Assembly: GCA_030428565.1 (NCBI GenBank)
Contig: JAUIDR010000031.1
Coordinates: 1 to 39,323 of the forward strand
From: Alphaproteobacteria bacterium
GTDB lineage: Bacteria > Pseudomonadota > Alphaproteobacteria > UBA7985 > JAUIBT01
DNA: 39,323 bases
Direction: 5' to 3'
A program made the translations under genes and the position numbers. This document shows, piece by piece, positions 36,091 through 39,323 of this stretch. How positions within the stretch are numbered: position 1 is the stretch's first letter; each line of letters begins with the position of its first letter. Under the pieces are notes generated by a model. It ran no database searches and had not been told where the DNA came from. It saw only the letters and a program-made list of their open reading frames with translations.

Positions 36091-37161
36091 ATGGATGACG
36101 ACGGCAATTATTTTGACAGCGACAAAACTCCCTACGTTTCAAGCTATCCAGAGTTTGAAACGCCCGAATCACAGAAGGCAAAAATTTACAGCCCTGCGCT
36201 CTGGTCTGAGCTGCGCGTATTTTTGGCTGCCGCCAAAATGGGCAGTTTTAGCGGCGGTGCAAAACTGATCGGAACCAGCCAACCCTCTGTTTCTCGCCAG
36301 ATTTCTTCGCTTGAGAAGCATTTAGGCCGCCAGCTCTTCATTCGCGAATCGCAAGGCGTGCGCCTGACGCAAGCGGGGCGGGACTTAGCGGCTCAGACCG
36401 CACAGCTTGATGTGATAATCTCGCGCCTAGCGGCGCGTAGCGATAATAATCGGGGGCAAATTTCGGGAAATGCTAAAATTGCGGCCAGCGACTCGATCCT
36501 AAATTCTTGGGTAATTCCTTTCCTTCCGCGATTGCAAAAAGAACAACCACACCTGTCGGTAGACATATTTTCAAGTGATACTATATTTGACGGCGAAGTG
36601 CCGCCCGCAGATCTAGTGATCACCACCCGTTACAATCAGAATTGCACCAAATCTTGCCGCCGGATCGGTCGACTGCACTTTCTGCCGTTCGTGTCTCGCG
36701 GTTATGCCAACGCCTTTGGAATGCCTCGACGCGATCAATTGCAACACCATCGCTTTGTGCAAAACCGGCAGTTTGAATTCACGCCGGAATGTTTTGAGAG
36801 TTGGGAGGCGCTGCGGGCGGTTGGTACGACGGTCAATACTACCAAGCTCAGCGCGTCGTATTCGCAAATGGTGCGCTCGGGCTTGGGCATTGGCCTACTG
36901 GATTCCTACCACGCGCTTGACCCTAATCTGATCCCCTTGGATTGGGAACTGGCGATCAGCCGCGAGCTCTATCTCTATTGCACGCGCGACGCTGACAATG
37001 CGGCGCTGCAAGCGGTTAATGACTTTCTGGTCAAGATGTTTGGTAGCAACCCTTGGTTCAAGGATACGTTGGTTACGCACAGTCGCGATCTGGGCCATAC
37101 GCCGGTGGCTGAAAATTCGCTGGCACAGAACAGTCGCGAGTCAACTGTCTTTCGGCATTAG
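36091..37161 (+). CDS. LysR-family transcriptional regulator
   Basis: A 356-residue regulator. The winged helix-turn-helix lies at about residues 38-98 and contains GSFSGGAKLIGTSQPSVSRQ, with the typical LEKHLGRQLFIRE and LTQAG. The rest is a periplasmic-binding-protein-like effector domain. The N-terminus has an extra, acidic 35 residues compared with standard LysR proteins, and the C-terminal tail is long and polar. GAGG lies nine bases upstream of the ATG. The usual LysR target is a divergent gene, here the XRE gene at 35547-35948; the effector is unknown. Confidence 0.88.
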   Translation: MDDDGNYFDSDKTPYVSSYPEFETPESQKAKIYSPALWSELRVFLAAAKMGSFSGGAKLIGTSQPSVSRQISSLEKHLGRQLFIRESQGVRLTQAGRDLAAQTAQLDVIISRLAARSDNNRGQISGNAKIAASDSILNSWVIPFLPRLQKEQPHLSVDIFSSDTIFDGEVPPADLVITTRYNQNCTKSCRRIGRLHFLPFVSRGYANAFGMPRRDQLQHHRFVQNRQFEFTPECFESWEALRAVGTTVNTTKLSASYSQMVRSGLGIGLLDSYHALDPNLIPLDWELAISRELYLYCTRDADNAALQAVNDFLVKMFGSNPWFKDTLVTHSRDLGHTPVAENSLAQNSRESTVFRH

Positions 37162-37302
37162 CGTCTTCTCCACGCGCGTGAAGGCATGGCCCCAGAACAG
37201 CGTTGCTATCGCTGGCTTCCTATTTGGTGGTATTAAGGGGCTTGTCGGGCAGGCGAAACGGCGAGCGGCGTGAAGTGCCAGGGCTATTGAACGAAACACG
37301 CG

Positions 37303-38325
37303 CTAGATCGTCGTAGGTGGCAGCAGAAGGGCCTCAATCTCCTCTTCTGATGCTGCGGTCGGCGCGGCTTCAGCTTCTGGGTGGGTTTGGCGTTCTTCGA
37401 CGGGCTCTTCAACGGGCACGGCGGCCGGCGGGCGCGGACAGGTAATCTCTTCCTTGGCGGGTGTGAGCCCGCGCGCGCGAGCCTCGATGGCCTCGCTTAG
37501 ATAGCGTTTGACCACATCCCCCAGGGCTTGGTTGGCCGATGCAATTTCTTTTGCTTTCATGAAGTCAAACGGTTTGAAATCGCCTTGATTGCCCCAAAGC
37601 ATCAAATCAGGCTGGCGTTTTCTGGTCGAGCTGGCCACGAGTTGGCTGGTTAGGATCTGAACGCAGCCCATCATGATTTCATTGAATTTCAAGTTCTTTG
37701 TCGATGAGTCGTCGGTCAAATAGCCAGTGGTGCGTGAGGCCGCACCGATGACGCTGCTGGCGATGATAAGGTCACAGTCTTCCGGCAGGTACTCGACTGG
37801 CAGCGGACTGACGAGGCCACCGTCCAGGTGAGCTTGGCCATTGATATAGACCGGCTTGAATACGCCTGGGATAGCCATAGAGGCGGCCACAGCCGGCTTC
37901 AAAGCGCCTTCGGCGAACGCGACGGCGGCGCCGGTTGCAAAGTTGGTGGAGACCAAGTGCGTCTCAATACCAAGTTCTTCAAAGGTCTCTGGCACTGGCA
38001 TCATGAACTCGTCCAAGACCGCGTAGGGATCAAGGCTCAAGGGGTTCCAGTCTTTCAAACTGGCTTTCAAATGGTTGGGCAGCAGGCGGGGGAGGCGTTT
38101 GAACAAGGCTGATCGCAGCTCGAAGACCTCTTGGGTGTGTTCGAGCAGCTCATTTGGGGAATACCCCGCCGCGTAGGAGGCACAACCGATGGCCCCCATG
38201 GAAGTTCCGGCCATCACAGTGGGCTTGATGCCAAGGTCCTCGAAAGCCTGCAATACCGGCAGGTGGGCGTAGCCGTAGGCGGCACCGCCGCTCAGCGCCA
38301 ATCCAATCTTGATCTCGGAAATCAT
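37303..38325 (-). CDS. Patatin-like phospholipase (RssA family)
   Basis: A 340-residue serine hydrolase with a Ser-Asp dyad. The oxyanion-hole motif GGAAYG is at 13-18, the nucleophile elbow GTSMG (Ser42) at 40-44, and the catalytic DGG at 168-170. After the domain the C-terminal tail (about 290-340) is rich in Pro, Ala and Glu and probably disordered. There is no signal peptide, so it is cytoplasmic or membrane-peripheral. I chose the ATG at 38325 because GGAG lies seven bases upstream; the longer frame starts at a TTG. Family members cleave acyl chains from phospholipids, but the physiological substrate is unknown. Confidence 0.9.
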   Translation of the reverse strand: MISEIKIGLALSGGAAYGYAHLPVLQAFEDLGIKPTVMAGTSMGAIGCASYAAGYSPNELLEHTQEVFELRSALFKRLPRLLPNHLKASLKDWNPLSLDPYAVLDEFMMPVPETFEELGIETHLVSTNFATGAAVAFAEGALKPAVAASMAIPGVFKPVYINGQAHLDGGLVSPLPVEYLPEDCDLIIASSVIGAASRTTGYLTDDSSTKNLKFNEIMMGCVQILTSQLVASSTRKRQPDLMLWGNQGDFKPFDFMKAKEIASANQALGDVVKRYLSEAIEARARGLTPAKEEITCPRPPAAVPVEEPVEERQTHPEAEAAPTAASEEEIEALLLPPTTI

Positions 38326-38418
38326 GACTTGTCTCCAAGTTTGTTCGCCCAAGGCCCGGGCATTGGCTCAGATGGTCCTATTTGGCGCTCTGATGTTTAC
38401 CTTCCAAAGATATGATGC

Positions 38419-38446
38419 TTTACAAGGGCGTGCAAGGCGATTAAAT
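38419..38446 (+). promoter_or_regulatory. ssb promoter candidate
   Basis: TTTACA (38419-38424) and TTAAAT (38441-38446) are separated by 16 bases. The predicted start falls inside the LexA box immediately after the -10 element. Confidence 0.35.
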
Positions 38447-38461
38447 GAACTAAACGAGAAC
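38447..38461 (+). promoter_or_regulatory. LexA (SOS) box upstream of ssb
   Basis: GAAC (38447-38450), seven bases, then GAAC (38458-38461) is an exact match to the alphaproteobacterial LexA consensus GAAC-N7-GAAC. It starts 50 bases before the ssb ATG and directly follows the -10 candidate, a position where bound LexA would block transcription start. Confidence 0.7.
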
Positions 38462-38496
38462 ACTTGGCGCGATTGAGCGCTGGATAGGAGAACAAC

Positions 38497-39009
38497 ATGG
38501 CCGGTAGCGTGAATAAAGTCATTCTGATTGGCAACCTCGGCCGCGACCCAGAGATTCGCAGCACCCAGAACGGTGGCAAGGTCGCAAATCTGTCGATCGC
38601 GACCTCAGAATCCTGGCGCGACCGCAATTCAGGTGAGCGTCGTGAACGCACCGAATGGCACCGAGTCGTTGTATTTTCGGAAGGCCTGATTCGGGTCATT
38701 GAGAACTACCTGCGCAAAGGTTCAAAGGTCTACGTTGAAGGCTCTTTGCAGACGCGCAAATGGACCGACCAACAGGGCCAAGAGCGTTATACCACCGAAG
38801 TCGTTCTACAGAACTTCGGCGGTACGTTGACAATGCTGGATGGCCGCAGCGAAGGCGGCGCGGGCAACTATGGCGGTGGTTCTGATTTTGGTGGCGCTTC
38901 AAGCGTTGAAGAGCCAGCGTTCGGCAACCCGATGAGCGGTGGCGGCCAGACCAGCGGCTTTGGCAGCGGTTCGGCTGGCAGCGCGCTGGACGACGATATT
39001 CCGTTTTAA
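38497..39009 (+). CDS. ssb: Single-stranded DNA-binding protein
   Basis: The 170-residue protein starts [20 protein letters not shown], the standard OB-fold opening, and contains [11 protein letters not shown]. The C-terminal linker (about 118-160) is rich in Gly and Ser, and the acidic tip DDDIPF (165-170) is the site that binds partner repair proteins. It coats single-stranded DNA during replication, repair and recombination as a tetramer. AGGAG lies just upstream of the ATG. A LexA box precedes it. In many alphaproteobacteria ssb sits directly beside uvrA; here three genes separate them. Confidence 0.97.
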   Translation: MAGSVNKVILIGNLGRDPEIRSTQNGGKVANLSIATSESWRDRNSGERRERTEWHRVVVFSEGLIRVIENYLRKGSKVYVEGSLQTRKWTDQQGQERYTTEVVLQNFGGTLTMLDGRSEGGAGNYGGGSDFGGASSVEEPAFGNPMSGGGQTSGFGSGSAGSALDDDIPF

Positions 39010-39228
39010 CAACTGATCGCTTTCAGAAACCAATGCGCCAAGGCGCACCGGTGGCATGACGGCAAAGCTTTTGCGATGCCAGGCCGCGCTTTGGCTTGCA
39101 TTTGCTGCGTTGCGCCTGGCATAGAAGAACGTAAGTTCCGGGTACGTGTGCGATACCGCGATGGCCACGCTGTTAATTGGGACAGCTGTAGCCTAATACT
39201 ACAGTTGCATTTTATGGCGTGTTTTGCG
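39010..39228. other. Gene-free stretch after ssb
   Basis: About 220 bases without a supported gene; the minus-strand frames here look like random open frames. It holds the inverted repeat at 39076-39122 and the hairpin at 39186-39204. Confidence 0.45.
39076..39122. repeat. Inverted repeat downstream of ssb
   Basis: ATGCCAGGC (39076-39084) and GCCTGGCAT (39114-39122) are perfect complements around a 29-base loop. No T run follows. It could form a long hairpin in the ssb 3' region; a clear terminator was not found. A second hairpin, CTGTAG/CTACAG, lies at 39186-39204 and is followed by TTGCATTTT. Confidence 0.5.
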
Positions 39229-39323
39229 ATGAGCAATGGCGGCGGCGACTTGATGCTCGCGTCGCCATCGCGACCAGTCCCATATGAAGGTGGCGGTGAG
39301 TATGGGGCGCGGCAGAAGGCGCG
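39229..39323 (+). CDS. Possible partial gene cut by the right window edge
   Basis: From the ATG at 39229 a plus-strand frame stays open for 31 codons to the edge and begins MSNGGGDLMLASPSRPVPYE. No convincing ribosome binding site precedes it. I recognise no family. In many alphaproteobacteria gyrA follows ssb, but this N-terminus does not look like GyrA. The evidence is weak because the open length is short. Confidence 0.3.
   Translation, partial: MSNGGGDLMLASPSRPVPYEGGGEYGARQKA

Overview
This 39.3 kb window is chromosomal DNA from an alphaproteobacterium. The evidence is the gene order (a complete 14-gene nuo complex I operon followed by coaX, ribonuclease J, methylmalonyl-CoA epimerase, a DUF1467 protein, the short alphaproteobacterial proS and Lol transporter genes), an RpoH heat-shock sigma factor, and a LexA site of the alphaproteobacterial form GAAC-N7-GAAC. 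The lineage within the class is not resolved. I saw no tRNA, rRNA, CRISPR array, insertion sequence or prophage. The function assignments come from reading motifs and gene order, with no database search.

Layout. Positions 1-5310 are mostly minus strand: a possible cut gene at the left edge, a 160-residue protein of unknown function, a membrane-anchored ParA-like ATPase, monothiol glutaredoxin, a 600 bp gene-free stretch, rpoH with two candidate promoters, and rluD. Positions 5304-6879 carry a small membrane protein and threonine aldolase on the plus strand. A minus-strand XRE regulator (7001-7402) and a palindrome-rich spacer precede nuoABCDEFGHIJKLMN (7826-22244). The plus-strand run continues with coaX, rnj and mce, then a terminator and a DUF1467 gene. 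A gene-free 650 bp stretch follows, holding a strong minus-strand terminator and a series of hairpins. Then come proS, two tandem Lol permeases and lolD (to 30774). The right part holds an SPFH gene broken by an in-frame TAG, uvrA and an XRE regulator on the minus strand, a LysR regulator on the plus strand, a patatin-like lipase on the minus strand, and ssb with a LexA box. A possible cut gene lies at the right edge.

How it fits together. The nuo block encodes the whole proton-pumping NADH:quinone oxidoreductase. The following genes serve cofactor synthesis, RNA turnover, propionyl-CoA metabolism, translation and outer-membrane lipoprotein sorting. uvrA and ssb belong to DNA repair. The most interesting loci are the membrane ParA-like ATPase with its partner gene, the candidate structured RNA at about 25809-26095, the orphan plus-strand terminator at 2546-2580, and the SPFH gene with an in-frame stop.
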